From the NCBI RefSeq assembly GCF_900631955.1, contig NZ_UZWD01000049.1, forward strand, positions 23,516 to 87,515: a stretch of DNA of 64,000 bases, in the 5' to 3' direction. This document shows positions 40,579-52,143 of the stretch, piece after piece (position 1 is the stretch's first letter; each line of letters begins with the position of its first letter). Source of the DNA: Devosia equisanguinis. GTDB taxonomy: Bacteria; Pseudomonadota; Alphaproteobacteria; Rhizobiales; Devosiaceae. A program made the position numbers and the translations under genes. A model generated the notes under the pieces. The model ran no database searches. It worked only from the letters and a program-made list of their open reading frames with translations, and had not been told where the DNA came from.

Positions 40579-40818
40579 TCAGCGCTTGTCGACTATGAAC
40601 CAGGCAATGGAATAGCCAATAAGAAGCATCATCCCTACGCTGACAAGTACCGTGAAGTCTGAGGGTGAACCGGACTGGAACTCTTCGAACATGGTCGGAT
40701 GGCGGCGGCCGCGGCTACCGTTGTAGAAGAAGAAATAACACGCCGAGCACAGGATGGAGCTTGCCAGTTGTAGGGAGCCACGTACGGGCCCATCCCACCA
40801 TTTCATCTGCGACCACAT
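40579..40818 (-). CDS. Small membrane protein of unknown function
   Basis: A 79-residue frame with two hydrophobic stretches (about 17-32 and 56-74) and a short basic tail ending IAWFIVDKR. No recognised family. An inner-membrane location is likely if it is real. The codon use is not strongly typical of the region, so confidence is modest. It lies downstream of the aldo/keto reductase gene on the same strand. Confidence 0.45.
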   Translation of the reverse strand: MWSQMKWWDGPVRGSLQLASSILCSACYFFFYNGSRGRRHPTMFEEFQSGSPSDFTVLVSVGMMLLIGYSIAWFIVDKR

Positions 40819-40896
40819 GCACCTGAGCCGTTCGAAGGCTGTGGAAGTTATTTAGCAAGTCTTTGTGGTGGTCGGACGTGAAACTCGCGCATACGA

Positions 40897-41928
40897 TTAA
40901 CGGGCCGGGATGACCCTTCCACCCGGAACCGGCGTGCCCTCGGCGAGCAATCCCTTCTCCGCAAGCGCCGACCACAGTGCGTCCGGGATATCCACGTTCC
41001 ACCAGTCCAGAATGCCATCCAGCTCTTCGGGCGAGCGCGGGCCGGGCAGCACGTTGCATACGGCCGGATGGGTCAACGGGAAGCGCAGCGCCGCGGCTGG
41101 CAGCGGCACGCCGAAGTCCCGGCAAACGGCCTCGATGGCCCGCACCTTCTGCACAACCGCCTCGGGCGCCTTGGCGTAATTGAACTTGTCGCCGCCCACC
41201 AGGATGCCGGAATTGAACGGCCCGCCGACCACTACCGAAGCCCCGCGCTTGACGCAGGTGGTAAGGAACGGATCGAGCGAGGTCTGCTCCAGCAGGGTAT
41301 AGCGCCCCGCGAGCAGGAACACGTCCCAATCGCCTAGCGCGAAGGCGTCCATCAGCACCTGCCACTCGTTGACCCCAAGCCCGATGGCCGACACCGCGCC
41401 ACTGGCCTTGAGCTCCTGCAGCGCCCGATAGCCGCCTCTTTCCAGCTGCTGCCAATAGGGCCTGTTGCCCTCGACGCCATGGGTCGCCGTACCGATATCG
41501 TGGACATAGAGAATATCTACCCGGTCGAGCCCCAGCCGCTGCAGGCTGTCCTCATGCGAGCGCATGATGCCGTCATAGCTATAGTCATAGGCCTGGTTGA
41601 ACGGCAGCGGATCGACCCACAGGCCCTTGTCCTGCCGCGCCGGATCGACCGGCTTCAACAGTCGCCCGACCTTGGTAGAGATCACAGGCCGATTGGCCGC
41701 CCGACGCAGCACGTCGCCGGTCAGATGTTCGGAACGCCCCAGGCCATATTGCGGCGCTGTATCGACATAGGTGAGACCCTTGTCGAGCGCGTGCTGCAGC
41801 GTGGCGCGCCCCTGCGCGTCCGGGACTTCGGTAAAAATACCGGCCAGCGATGCGGCCCCCAACCCCAGCGTCGTCACCTCGAGCGCGGTCTGGCCGATGC
41901 GGCGCTTTTCAAGGGGGCTCGTGGTCAT
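40897..41928 (-). CDS. Aldo/keto reductase (aldose 1-dehydrogenase type)
   Basis: A 343-residue NAD(P)-linked oxidoreductase with the catalytic tetrad of the superfamily: Asp56 and Tyr61 (VDTAPQYG), Lys86 (ISTKVGR) and His143 (LYVHDIG). Its length and the motifs DYSYDGIMRSHEDSLQRLGLDRVDILYVHD match the L-fucose / D-threo-aldose 1-dehydrogenase group, which oxidises sugars at C1 to lactones. An AraD1-family gene of sugar-acid degradation lies next, on the same strand, which fits an oxidative pentose or deoxyhexose route. A palindromic operator candidate sits about 35 bases before its start codon. Confidence 0.87.
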   Translation of the reverse strand: MTTSPLEKRRIGQTALEVTTLGLGAASLAGIFTEVPDAQGRATLQHALDKGLTYVDTAPQYGLGRSEHLTGDVLRRAANRPVISTKVGRLLKPVDPARQDKGLWVDPLPFNQAYDYSYDGIMRSHEDSLQRLGLDRVDILYVHDIGTATHGVEGNRPYWQQLERGGYRALQELKASGAVSAIGLGVNEWQVLMDAFALGDWDVFLLAGRYTLLEQTSLDPFLTTCVKRGASVVVGGPFNSGILVGGDKFNYAKAPEAVVQKVRAIEAVCRDFGVPLPAAALRFPLTHPAVCNVLPGPRSPEELDGILDWWNVDIPDALWSALAEKGLLAEGTPVPGGRVIPAR

Positions 41929-41954
41929 GATCGGTCTCCGAAAGGGTGACGACT

Positions 41955-41970
41955 AACTGACATGTTAGTT
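41955..41970. promoter_or_regulatory. Palindromic operator candidate before the aldo/keto reductase gene
   Basis: AACTGACATGTTAGTT, an inverted repeat with one mismatched pair, centred about 35 bases upstream of the start codon. The form resembles sites of GntR/FadR-type dimers, but no regulator gene is next to it, so the assignment is inference. Confidence 0.45.
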
Positions 41971-42026
41971 GCGTCGAGTAAAGCGGGCGCCCGTTCTCGG
42001 CCGGCTCGCCTCGGCGTCCCGCCCAC

Positions 42027-42060
42027 AAAAAAATCGCCGGACCAGGTCCGGCGATTTCGA
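42027..42060 (-). terminator. Terminator of the AraD1-family gene
   Basis: Stem AAATCGCCGGA / TCCGGCGATTT (42031-42041 and 42047-42057) with a run of seven A on the plus strand, that is a T run after the hairpin on the minus strand, about 20 bases past the stop. Confidence 0.85.
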
Positions 42061-42080
42061 TCATGGTCGTGGTGCCTGGC

Positions 42081-43076
42081 TCAGTAGAGCCCGGTCACCG
42101 CCACCTTCTCTTCCGCCTCGATGCGCACCGGATTGCGCAGCGGCAGGCCGAACTGGCTTTCGGTGATTTCGAAAGTGTCGTTGGGCTTGGTGGAAATGCC
42201 ATCGGCAAAGCTCAGCGTCGCGGTGCCGAACATATGCACATGCACATCGCCCGGCTGGCGGAACAGCTCATATTTGAAGTGGTGATATTCGAGATTGGCG
42301 ATGGTGTGGCTCATATTGTCCTCGCCCGAGAGGAACGGCTTTTCCCACAGGACCGCGCCATCGCGCAGGATACGCGACGTGCCCTCGATATGGGCCGGCA
42401 GGTCGCCGACGCGCAGTTCCGGCCCGAACGAGCAGGCGCGCAGCTTGGAATGGGCCAGATACAGATAGTTGATCCGCTCGGTGACGTGGTCAGAAAATTC
42501 GTTGGCCAGGGCAAAGCCCAGCCGGCGCGGCTGGCCATGCTGGTCGATGATGTAGATGCCGGCGATCTCCGGTTCTTCGCCGGCGTCGAGCGCGAAAGAT
42601 GGGGAGGGGATGGCCTCGCCGGGCCTGGCGACGATATGGCCATTGCCCTTGTAGAACCATTCCGGCTGCACGCCGGTTTCGCCCGCGGCCGGCTTGCCGT
42701 TTTCTAGCCCCATGCGGAACATTTTCATGCTGTCGGTCAGCTCTTCGGCGGGCTTAGTGCCATTGGCCTTGTGCATGGCGTCGCGCGTCGCGGCGGAACC
42801 GAGATGGGTGAGGCCGGTGCCGGTCACATGCAGATGGGTGGCGTCGGGGTGGTCGATCGGCGACAGCAGCCTTCCCTCGGCCAGCAAGGCAGCCTTGTCG
42901 ATCACGGTGCCGAGACCCTTGGCGTCGACCACGGCAGCAAGGCCGCTGCCGGCATTGAGCGCGGCCTGTGCCAGTTCATAGACGCTGGCAACGCCGGTGA
43001 CGGTCTGGGTCTGGCCATTGCGGGTGACGCCGACGGCGCGGTTTCCCTTGTCGTCGACAAATTGGATCAGATGCAT
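42081..43076 (-). CDS. AraD1 (GguC-like) family protein, FAH-fold sugar-acid enzyme
   Basis: A 331-residue protein of the AraD1/GguC family, related to fumarylacetoacetate hydrolases. Recognisable parts include SPIDHPDATHLHVTGTGLTHLGSAATRDAMH in pieces, PEWFYKGNGHIVARPGE, the acidic metal-site region DAGEEPEIAGIY and EFSDHVTERINYLYLAHSKLRACSFGPEL in pieces. Members are linked to L-arabinose or related sugar-acid degradation, probably as 2-keto-3-deoxy-L-arabonate dehydratase; the exact step is uncertain. The start is placed at 43076 (MHLIQFVDDKG) because the upstream in-frame extension is basic and unlike the family. Divergent from recA. Confidence 0.83.
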   Translation of the reverse strand: MHLIQFVDDKGNRAVGVTRNGQTQTVTGVASVYELAQAALNAGSGLAAVVDAKGLGTVIDKAALLAEGRLLSPIDHPDATHLHVTGTGLTHLGSAATRDAMHKANGTKPAEELTDSMKMFRMGLENGKPAAGETGVQPEWFYKGNGHIVARPGEAIPSPSFALDAGEEPEIAGIYIIDQHGQPRRLGFALANEFSDHVTERINYLYLAHSKLRACSFGPELRVGDLPAHIEGTSRILRDGAVLWEKPFLSGEDNMSHTIANLEYHHFKYELFRQPGDVHVHMFGTATLSFADGISTKPNDTFEITESQFGLPLRNPVRIEAEEKVAVTGLY

Positions 43077-43243
43077 GGGGGCGGTCCTTGGCTTGCTGGG
43101 CCATTGTTCACGGCGTGTGGCCGCATAAAACGCATCCCATGCCCGCCTGTCCAGATAAAAATCATACTTTTGCGCCGCCACTGCCGCCCCCGACAGAATC
43201 GGGCTATCCCTGCACCTCCTGGCGAGCCTGCCGGTTTTCTCTG

Positions 43244-43288
43244 TGTTCTCATTTTGTGCCTTGACTTGGCTGAAACAAAATGAGAACA
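43244..43288. promoter_or_regulatory. recA operator: two imperfect SOS boxes in inverted orientation
   Basis: TGTTCTCATTTTGT (43244-43257) is repeated inverted as ACAAAATGAGAACA (43275-43288) with a 17-base spacer that contains a TTGACT -35-like hexamer (43261-43266). Each arm is close to the alphaproteobacterial LexA site GTTC-N7-GTTC: the first reads GTTC-N7-GTGC and the second, on the minus strand, GTTC-N7-GTTT. LexA binding would cover the promoter. The arms could also pair as a hairpin in RNA, depending on the transcription start. Confidence 0.7.
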
Positions 43289-43360
43289 AACAAAGCACGA
43301 ATTGAGCTTTGGTCCTCTCGTTGCGTGACCTTCGAGAGCGTGAAATAAGGAGACAGCATC

Positions 43361-44434
43361 ATGGCAGCTTCGCCGCTTCGCGTCGTTGAGGGTGGATCGA
43401 TGGACAAGGACAAGGCTCTTGCGGCCGCGCTGAGCCAGATCGAGCGGAATTTCGGCAAGGGCTCGATCATGCGCCTGGGCGAAAACTCCGCCATTGAGGT
43501 GGAGTCGATTTCGACCGGCTCGCTGGGTCTCGATATCGCGCTCGGTATTGGCGGCCTGCCCAAGGGTCGTATCGTCGAGATTTTTGGGCCTGAATCGTCG
43601 GGCAAGACCACGCTGGCGCTGCATGTCATCGCCGAAGCGCAGCGCAAGGGCGGCATCTGCGCCTTTGTCGATGCCGAGCATGCGCTTGATCCGGTCTATG
43701 CCCGCAAGCTGGGCGTCAATGTCGATGATCTGCTGATCTCCCAGCCCGATGCCGGTGAGCAGGCACTCGAAATCACCGATACGCTGGTGCGGTCCGGCGC
43801 CATTGACGTTCTGGTGGTCGACTCCGTGGCGGCTCTGACGCCCCGCGCCGAACTCGAAGGCGAAATGGGCGATGCGCTGCCCGGTCTTCAGGCTCGCCTG
43901 ATGAGCCAGGCCATGCGCAAGTTGACCTCCTCGATCTCCAAGTCGAAGTGCCTCGTCATCTTCATCAACCAGATCCGCATGAAGATCGGCGTCATGTATG
44001 GTTCGCCCGAAACCACCACCGGTGGTAACGCGCTCAAATTCTACGCCTCCGTGCGTCTCGACATCCGCCGCATTGGTGCGCTCAAGGACCGCGAAGAGAT
44101 CGTCGGCAACCAGACCCGCGTGAAAGTGGTCAAGAACAAGCTGGCTCCGCCCTTCCGCCAGGTCGAATTCGACATCATGTATGGCGAAGGCATTTCCAAG
44201 ACCGGCGAATTGCTCGATCTCGGCGTCAAGTCCGGTATCGTCGACAAGTCCGGTGCCTGGTTCTCCTGGGACAGCCAGCGCCTCGGGCAGGGCCGTGAAA
44301 ATGCCCGCCAGTTCCTCAAGGACAATCCCGAGATCGCCAACACCATCGAGCAGGGTGTGCGCGAAAGCTCAGGCCTCCTGGGCGAAGTGCTTCTCGTCGC
44401 CGGCGGCGAAGACGATCCGGCCAGCGACGACTGA
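43361..44434 (+). CDS. recA: Recombinase RecA
   Basis: Strand-exchange protein and co-protease for LexA in the SOS response. The 357-residue protein has the Walker [10 protein letters not shown], Walker B in [10 protein letters not shown], loop L1 (EGEMGD...[14 protein letters not shown]) and L2 ([17 protein letters not shown]), and an acidic C-terminal tail ([10 protein letters not shown]). The ATG at 43361 is preceded by AAGGAG. An in-frame ATG 13 codons later gives the shorter [15 protein letters not shown] start and is the alternative. Confidence 0.98.
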   Translation: MAASPLRVVEGGSMDKDKALAAALSQIERNFGKGSIMRLGENSAIEVESISTGSLGLDIALGIGGLPKGRIVEIFGPESSGKTTLALHVIAEAQRKGGICAFVDAEHALDPVYARKLGVNVDDLLISQPDAGEQALEITDTLVRSGAIDVLVVDSVAALTPRAELEGEMGDALPGLQARLMSQAMRKLTSSISKSKCLVIFINQIRMKIGVMYGSPETTTGGNALKFYASVRLDIRRIGALKDREEIVGNQTRVKVVKNKLAPPFRQVEFDIMYGEGISKTGELLDLGVKSGIVDKSGAWFSWDSQRLGQGRENARQFLKDNPEIANTIEQGVRESSGLLGEVLLVAGGEDDPASDD

Positions 44435-44458
44435 TCACCTTCCGATCCCATGCATTAG

Positions 44459-44484
44459 CCCCTGCTTCGGCGGGGGTTTTTTGT
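44459..44484 (+). terminator. Terminator of recA
   Basis: CCCCTGC-TTCG-GCGGGGG (44459-44476, one G-U pair) followed by TTTTTTG, 25 bases after the recA stop. Confidence 0.9.
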
Positions 44485-44553
44485 TCTATTGGCCGAATAT
44501 TCCCCGACGCTCCGCTCTGTCTTCGGGCTTGGCGCGTCTTTGCTCTCCGCTTT

Positions 44554-44576
44554 GCCCTCGGGCTTGACCCGAGAGC
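44554..44576. repeat. REP-like palindrome, degenerate copy
   Basis: GCCCTCGGGCTTGACCCGAGAGC; one base differs from the perfect CCCTCGGG-CTTGA-CCCGAGGG element. Confidence 0.7.
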
Positions 44577-44776
44577 AGGTATTCGCCCAAAGCGGCCAGG
44601 TGTCGCCGCCCAATATGTTTGCGAAGCTACGCCGGCTGGCCAGACGGAATAGACGGCAAAGACGAAACTTCCCGATCTTGCCGCTGGGGCGCTGGACACG
44701 GCTCATCGCCTCACGATAAAAAGCCCCGTTTTTCCAAGAGGACGCGTCCGCGTCCGCTCGCCATGAAAGCCTGTGC

Positions 44777-47416
<2,640 letters not shown>

Positions 47417-47458
47417 TCGGCTTGGGCCGTCGGCCCTCACAAAATGAATCCAGGCATC

Positions 47459-47491
47459 AGGCCATCCGGTTGATCCGGATGGCCTTTTTGT
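47459..47491 (+). terminator. Terminator between convergent alaS and the EamA gene
   Basis: Stem AGGCCATCCGG / CCGGATGGCCT (47459-47469 and 47475-47485) with a TTGAT loop and TTTTTG after it. Confidence 0.9.
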
Positions 47492-47494
47492 TTG

Positions 47495-48379
47495 CTATTC
47501 GCCGATGCGGAAGAAGAAGACCCGCGGCTTCCAGCGGATCGGCCGGCGTTCGCTCAACACGTTGAGCAGGCCCGCACCCACCACCACGATCATGCCGACA
47601 ATTGCGATCCAGTCCGGATATTCGCCAAAGAACAGCGCACCGAACAAAATGGCCCAGATCAGCTGGCTATATTGCACCGGCGCGATGAGATTGGCCGGCG
47701 TCTGCTTGGTGGCGGCAATCAGCATCAGCCCGCCGACCCCGCCAAGCAGGCCGATACCGAGCAGCACGACCAATTGCAGGGGCGTCGGCATGACGAAATT
47801 GGGCAGCATCAGCGTGCCGTTGATGATGGCCGAATAGAAGACCTGGATGCCCACCAGGCTGACCCGCCGCTCGCGCGGCGCCACATGGCGCAGGATTACC
47901 GTGGTCACCGCGCCCAGGCACGCACCCAGCATGATCACATAGTGTCCCAGCTCCAGTTCCCGCATTCCCGGACGAATGACCAGCACCACGCCAAGGAAGC
48001 TCACCGCCAGCAGCAGCCAGCGCTGCAGCGCCACATGTTCCTTGAGCACCAGCACCGAAAGCAGGGTGACGAAGAGCGGCGTGGTGAAGCCGACGGCGTA
48101 GACATCGGCAAAGGGGATATGGGTAAAGGCATACATCACGCAGGCGGTGCCGGTGATGGCCGTGGCGCAGCGTAGATGCACCAGCCAGGGATGGTGGAGC
48201 TTGTAGATGTCCCGCCAGCGCTCACCCCTTTTGGTCAGCATCACCGGAATGATCGAAAAGCTGGTGGTGAAGAAGGCGATCTCGAAGACCGTCAGGGACG
48301 GGCCGACGGTCTTGATCAGCGCGTCGGCGATCGAAAAGGCAGCATAGGCCATAAAGGCGAGAATGACGCCGACAGGCAT
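47495..48379 (-). CDS. EamA (DMT superfamily) transporter
   Basis: A 294-residue membrane protein with about ten hydrophobic segments arranged as two EamA repeats of five helices (about 1-140 and 147-285), typical of drug/metabolite exporters of the RhaT/YdcZ type. The loop VYAVGFTTPLFVTLLSVLVLKE marks the end of repeat 1 and APVQYSQLIWAILFGALFFGE that of repeat 2. Substrate unknown. The C-terminus is basic and cytoplasmic. It is convergent with alaS and shares the terminator region. Confidence 0.87.
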   Translation of the reverse strand: MPVGVILAFMAYAAFSIADALIKTVGPSLTVFEIAFFTTSFSIIPVMLTKRGERWRDIYKLHHPWLVHLRCATAITGTACVMYAFTHIPFADVYAVGFTTPLFVTLLSVLVLKEHVALQRWLLLAVSFLGVVLVIRPGMRELELGHYVIMLGACLGAVTTVILRHVAPRERRVSLVGIQVFYSAIINGTLMLPNFVMPTPLQLVVLLGIGLLGGVGGLMLIAATKQTPANLIAPVQYSQLIWAILFGALFFGEYPDWIAIVGMIVVVGAGLLNVLSERRPIRWKPRVFFFRIGE

Positions 48380-48669
48380 CGCAAAATCCGAAATGAATGG
48401 AGGGACTCAGGAAAGCGCGAGTACCATACAAGCGGATTGTCTCCACGTCATCATGGCAGCGGGGGGAATTGCGGCGCTGCGGCACCAGCCGCAGCAGCAT
48501 TTGCTCCCCCGCAATCATGGGGTGATGTGCAGGCCGGAATGCCCCTAAAACTGGGGTCGTCGGCAGCTGCAAGTCTGAATTAACCGTTCATGTCGGCTTC
48601 ATGCTAAGCATGGCTTGTTGTGCGCGGATGCGGGGGCGGTGTGCAGCCCGCTTTTTGGAGGGCATTCCA

Positions 48670-50364
48670 ATGCATAAATTGAAGAAGCTCGTTCTGGGCG
48701 CGGTCGCCGCGCTTGGCCTGGCCTTTCCGGCCATCGCGGCAGAACGCGCCATCATCGTTCTCGACGGCTCCGGCTCCATGTGGGCCCAGATCGACGGCAA
48801 GGCGCGCATCACCATTGCGCGCGAAACCCTCGATTCCGTGCTGTCCAGCCTGCCTGACGACCTCGAATTGGGCCTGATGACCTATGGCCATCGCGAAAAG
48901 GGCAATTGCGGCGATATCGAAATGCTGGTCGAGCCGGCGCCGGGCACCGGTGCAGCCATCGCCGCCGCCGCCAACGAGATCAATCCCAAGGGCATGACGC
49001 CGCTCTCGGATGCGGTGCGGCTCGCTGCCGAAGACCTTCGCTATACCGAGGAAAAGGCCACGGTGATCCTGATCACCGATGGCCTGGAAACCTGCGAGGT
49101 CGACCCTTGCGCGCTGGCCACTGAGCTGGAAGGCCAGGGCGTCGATTTCACCACCCATGTGCTCGGCTTCGGTCTTTCCGACGAAGAGGGCCGCCAGGTG
49201 GCATGCCTTGCCGAGAATACCGGCGGCAAATATCTCTCCGCCCAGAATGGCGCCGATCTCGTCGATGCGCTCACCACCACTGTGGCCCAGGTGGTCAAGG
49301 CCGAGCCGAAGCCCGAGCCGGCCCCGGCACCCGCACCGGTCGCCGACCACAATTACCGTCCGTCCGCCTCGCTGGCCGAAGGCGGCCCGAATATCGGCGA
49401 CGGCGGCAGCGACGACCTGATCTGGGAGTGGCATCAGGTTAATGCCGATGGCAGCAAGGGCGAGTGGATCGGCACCGACTATTATGCCCGCTTCAAGGGC
49501 ACCCTGCCTCCGGGCGACTACATCATGACGGCCAAATATGGCTATGCCACTGCCGAGCAGCCGGTGACCATCACCAAGAATGAAGTGGCTTCCCCGCACT
49601 TCGTGCTCAATGCCGGCCGCCTGCTGCTGCATCCGCGTGCATCTGAAGGCGATGAAGTCGATCGCGATGCCTCGACCGAGGTCAATGCCAATGGGGCCTA
49701 TGTCACCACGGCTTACGGCGAAGTTGCCCTCTACGTTCCAGCCGGCGAGATTGCCGTTACCGTCAAGCTCGGCTCGGCCATGGTTGAGCGCACCTATACG
49801 CTGAAAGCCGGCGAAACCATCGATGAGGACGTCATTCTCGGGGCGGGTATCGCCAAGGTGAATGCCGACTATGTCGAGGGCATGAAGGTCGAGGATGGCG
49901 ATCTTGCGGTCGAAATCTTCGAGGCCAAGAAGGCGATCGACGGCAGCCGCAAGAGCGTGGGCTATGCCTATGGTCCCGACAGCTCCTTCGACCTGCCGGC
50001 AGGTGACTATGTCGCCGTCGCCAAGATGGATGCGGCTACTGCCGAAACGCCGTTCACCGTCGAGGCCGGCAAGGCCGTCGATGTTTCGGTCTTCCTCGGC
50101 GCAGGCGTGCTTGCCCTGACCATCCCTGAAGCCAAGGCCGTCGAAATCTTCGAGGCCAAGCGCGACATCCAGGGCAATCGCAAGTCGGTGGCCTATGGCT
50201 ACGAAACCGAAATGCAGAAGGTTCTGCCGGCTGGCGACTATGTGGTGGTTGCCGAACACCACGACGGCAGCGGTGAGTTCGAAGCGCCTGTGACCGTCAA
50301 GGCGGGCGAGCGCAACGAATACACCATCGAAGCAGCAACAGCCGGAAAGTCCAAGAGCAAGTAA
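48670..50364 (+). CDS. Secreted VWA-domain protein with tandem C-terminal modules
   Basis: A 564-residue protein with a signal peptide (cut near AIAA, about residue 24). Immediately after it comes a von Willebrand factor A domain (about 26-215) with the MIDAS motif DGSGS (32-36), TPLSDAV and LITDGLETCE; two to three Cys pairs may form disulfides. A Pro/Ala linker (EPKPEPAPAPAPV) follows, then four beta-sandwich-like repeats; the last two are clearly duplicated (about 413-490 and 490-564), each starting VEIFEAK and containing RKSV, LPAGDYV and VTVEAG/VTVKAG. Probably a periplasmic or surface adhesion or scaffold protein. The start has GGAGGG upstream; an earlier ATG at 48601 is less likely. 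Confidence 0.85.
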   Translation: MHKLKKLVLGAVAALGLAFPAIAAERAIIVLDGSGSMWAQIDGKARITIARETLDSVLSSLPDDLELGLMTYGHREKGNCGDIEMLVEPAPGTGAAIAAAANEINPKGMTPLSDAVRLAAEDLRYTEEKATVILITDGLETCEVDPCALATELEGQGVDFTTHVLGFGLSDEEGRQVACLAENTGGKYLSAQNGADLVDALTTTVAQVVKAEPKPEPAPAPAPVADHNYRPSASLAEGGPNIGDGGSDDLIWEWHQVNADGSKGEWIGTDYYARFKGTLPPGDYIMTAKYGYATAEQPVTITKNEVASPHFVLNAGRLLLHPRASEGDEVDRDASTEVNANGAYVTTAYGEVALYVPAGEIAVTVKLGSAMVERTYTLKAGETIDEDVILGAGIAKVNADYVEGMKVEDGDLAVEIFEAKKAIDGSRKSVGYAYGPDSSFDLPAGDYVAVAKMDAATAETPFTVEAGKAVDVSVFLGAGVLALTIPEAKAVEIFEAKRDIQGNRKSVAYGYETEMQKVLPAGDYVVVAEHHDGSGEFEAPVTVKAGERNEYTIEAATAGKSKSK

Positions 50365-50403
50365 TCTGACCGTCCCGGTGCCAAGCGCCGGGACGGACCA
50401 CAA

Positions 50404-50446
50404 AGAAGAAGGGCCGGAGCATCGCTGCTCCGGCCCTTCTTTTTGT
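50404..50446. terminator. Bidirectional terminator between the VWA gene and icd
   Basis: AAGAAGAAGGGCCGGAGC pairs with GCTCCGGCCCTTCTTTTT around ATCGCT, giving a T run on both strands, so it can end both convergent genes. Two further small hairpins with CGTCCCGG / CCGGGACG flank it (50369-50396 and 50453-50476). Confidence 0.88.
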
Positions 50447-50490
50447 CTGCTACCATCCCGGTGTCGTGCCGGGACACAAGCGAACCTGGC

Positions 50491-51702
50491 TTATGCCATT
50501 GCCTTCTGCAGGTTTTGGTCGATGGCGTCGAGGAAGCCCAGGGTCGAAAGCCAGGGCTGATCCGGACCGACGAGCAGGGAGAGATCCTTGGTCATCTTGC
50601 CTTCTTCGATGGTGTCGACGGTGACCTTTTCCAGCGTCGATGCGAACTTGGCCAGCGCTTCATTGTCGTCCAGCTTGGCGCGGTGGGCGAGGCCACGGGT
50701 CCAGGCGAAGATCGAGGCGGTGGAGTTGGTCGAGGTTTCCTTGCCCTGCTGGTGCTGGCGGTAGTGACGGGTCACCGTGCCGTGGGCGGCTTCGGCTTCC
50801 ACGATCTTGCCATCGGGCGTGGCCAGAACCGAGGTCATCAGGCCGAGCGAACCAAACCCTTGGGCCACGATGTCGGACTGCACGTCGCCGTCATAGTTCT
50901 TACAGGCCCAGACATAGCCGCCGGACCACTTGAGGGCCGAGGCGACCATGTCGTCGATCAGGCGGTGTTCGTACCAGATCTTCTTGGCTTCGAACTGTTC
51001 CTTGAACTCGGCGTCGTAGATTTCCTGGAAGATATCCTTGAAGCGGCCGTCATAGGCCTTGAGGATGGTGTTCTTGGTCGAGAGATAGACCGGAACGCCG
51101 CGGGCAAGGCCGTAGTTGAAGCTCGAATAGGCGAAGTCGCGGATCGAGTCGTCGAGATTGTACATGGCCATGGCCACGCCGGCGCCGGGGGCCTGGTACA
51201 CTTCGTGCTCTATGACCTGGCCATCTTCACCGGTGAACTTGATCGACAGCGTGCCCTTGCCGGGAAACAGGAAGTCGGTGGCGCGGTACTGGTCGCCGAA
51301 GGCGTGACGGCCGACAATGATCGGCTGGGTCCAGCCCGGGACGAGGCGCGGCACGTTCTTGCAGATGATCGGCTCGCGGAAGATCACGCCGCCCAGTATG
51401 TTGCGGATGGTGCCGTTGGGCGACTTCCACATCTTCTTGAGGCCGAATTCCTCGACGCGCTGCTCATCGGGAGTGATGGTCGCGCACTTGATGCCAACGC
51501 CATGCTTCTGGATGGCATGGGCGGCATCGACCGTGATCTGGTCGTTGGTGGCGTCACGGCTTTCAACGCTGAGATCGTAATATTCGATCGGCAGGTCGAG
51601 ATAGGGATGGATGAGCTTGTCCTTGATCGCCTGCCAGATGATGCGGGTCATCTCATCGCCGTCGAGATCCACAACCGGATTGGCGACCTTGATTTTGCTC
51701 AT
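50491..51702 (-). CDS. icd: NADP-dependent isocitrate dehydrogenase
   Basis: Oxidatively decarboxylates isocitrate to 2-oxoglutarate in the TCA cycle. The 403-residue protein is the homodimeric, eukaryote-like subfamily common in alphaproteobacteria, seen from [23 protein letters not shown], the substrate-binding [26 protein letters not shown] with the metal-binding Asp residues, and [12 protein letters not shown]. Cofactor preference for NADP is from the subfamily. It has its own promoter region toward the TfoX gene and a strong terminator. Confidence 0.97.
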   Translation of the reverse strand: MSKIKVANPVVDLDGDEMTRIIWQAIKDKLIHPYLDLPIEYYDLSVESRDATNDQITVDAAHAIQKHGVGIKCATITPDEQRVEEFGLKKMWKSPNGTIRNILGGVIFREPIICKNVPRLVPGWTQPIIVGRHAFGDQYRATDFLFPGKGTLSIKFTGEDGQVIEHEVYQAPGAGVAMAMYNLDDSIRDFAYSSFNYGLARGVPVYLSTKNTILKAYDGRFKDIFQEIYDAEFKEQFEAKKIWYEHRLIDDMVASALKWSGGYVWACKNYDGDVQSDIVAQGFGSLGLMTSVLATPDGKIVEAEAAHGTVTRHYRQHQQGKETSTNSTASIFAWTRGLAHRAKLDDNEALAKFASTLEKVTVDTIEEGKMTKDLSLLVGPDQPWLSTLGFLDAIDQNLQKAMA

Positions 51703-51807
51703 CGAAAAACTCCCTAACAGAAATACGGTTTTCGGCCTTCGCCGTTCGTCGGCCCGTATAGCATCGCGGGCAAAAAGCGCAAAGTCCGCCTCGGCAAGGG
51801 GCCATGC

Positions 51808-52143
51808 CTATTTCGGCGGCAGCGTCGCTACGAATGCCTGCGCCAGCTGCAGCCAACCGGCCAGCGCGTCGTCATCCTCGATGGCGTCGCCGGGCAGCAC
51901 GACGAAATCCCGCATGGAGCGGCCATTCATCACCATGACCTCGGCGCCGGGTCGAGCTAGCGCTTCCTCCATGGCGCTCTGGCCGACGCGCACGATCAGC
52001 GCGCCTTCCTTGGTGGGACAGACCAGCATATTGCCGTTCATCATGAAGGCGCGGCCGCCAAACATCTTCTTTTCGCCATAGACCAGCCGTGGCGGCATGA
52101 CGTTGCGGATGCGTTCGGCGAGGTCTTCGGATGCCATGCTCAT
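51808..52143 (-). CDS. TfoX N-terminal domain protein
   Basis: A 111-residue protein consisting only of the TfoX-N domain: VYGEKKMFGGRAFMMNGNMLVCPTKEGALIVRVG is the family core. TfoX-N proteins include competence regulators in gammaproteobacteria, but stand-alone alphaproteobacterial copies have no established role. The ATG at 52143 has GGAGAAG upstream and overlaps the stop of the GFA gene by four bases (ATGA), so the two are coupled. Confidence 0.85.
   Translation of the reverse strand: MSMASEDLAERIRNVMPPRLVYGEKKMFGGRAFMMNGNMLVCPTKEGALIVRVGQSAMEEALARPGAEVMVMNGRSMRDFVVLPGDAIEDDDALAGWLQLAQAFVATLPPK

Larger units (their letters stand above)
44435..44776. other. Intergenic region between recA and alaS
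   Basis: 342 bases with the recA terminator at 44459-44484, a REP-like element at 44554-44576, and a leader of about 190 bases before alaS with no recognised T-box or riboswitch. An AAAAAGCCCCGTTTTTCC stretch lies near 44717-44734. Confidence 0.5.

Noticed and set aside
44585..44776. T-box or other riboswitch in the alaS leader
   Set aside because: No T-box sequence or conserved specifier structure could be recognised, and T-boxes are not expected in alphaproteobacteria.
48604..50403. A 599-codon open frame antisense to the VWA gene
   Set aside because: Shadow of the sense gene, which has a signal peptide, MIDAS motif and ribosome site.
50443..51717. A 424-codon plus-strand frame opposite icd
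   Set aside because: Shadow frame; icd is intact and well conserved.
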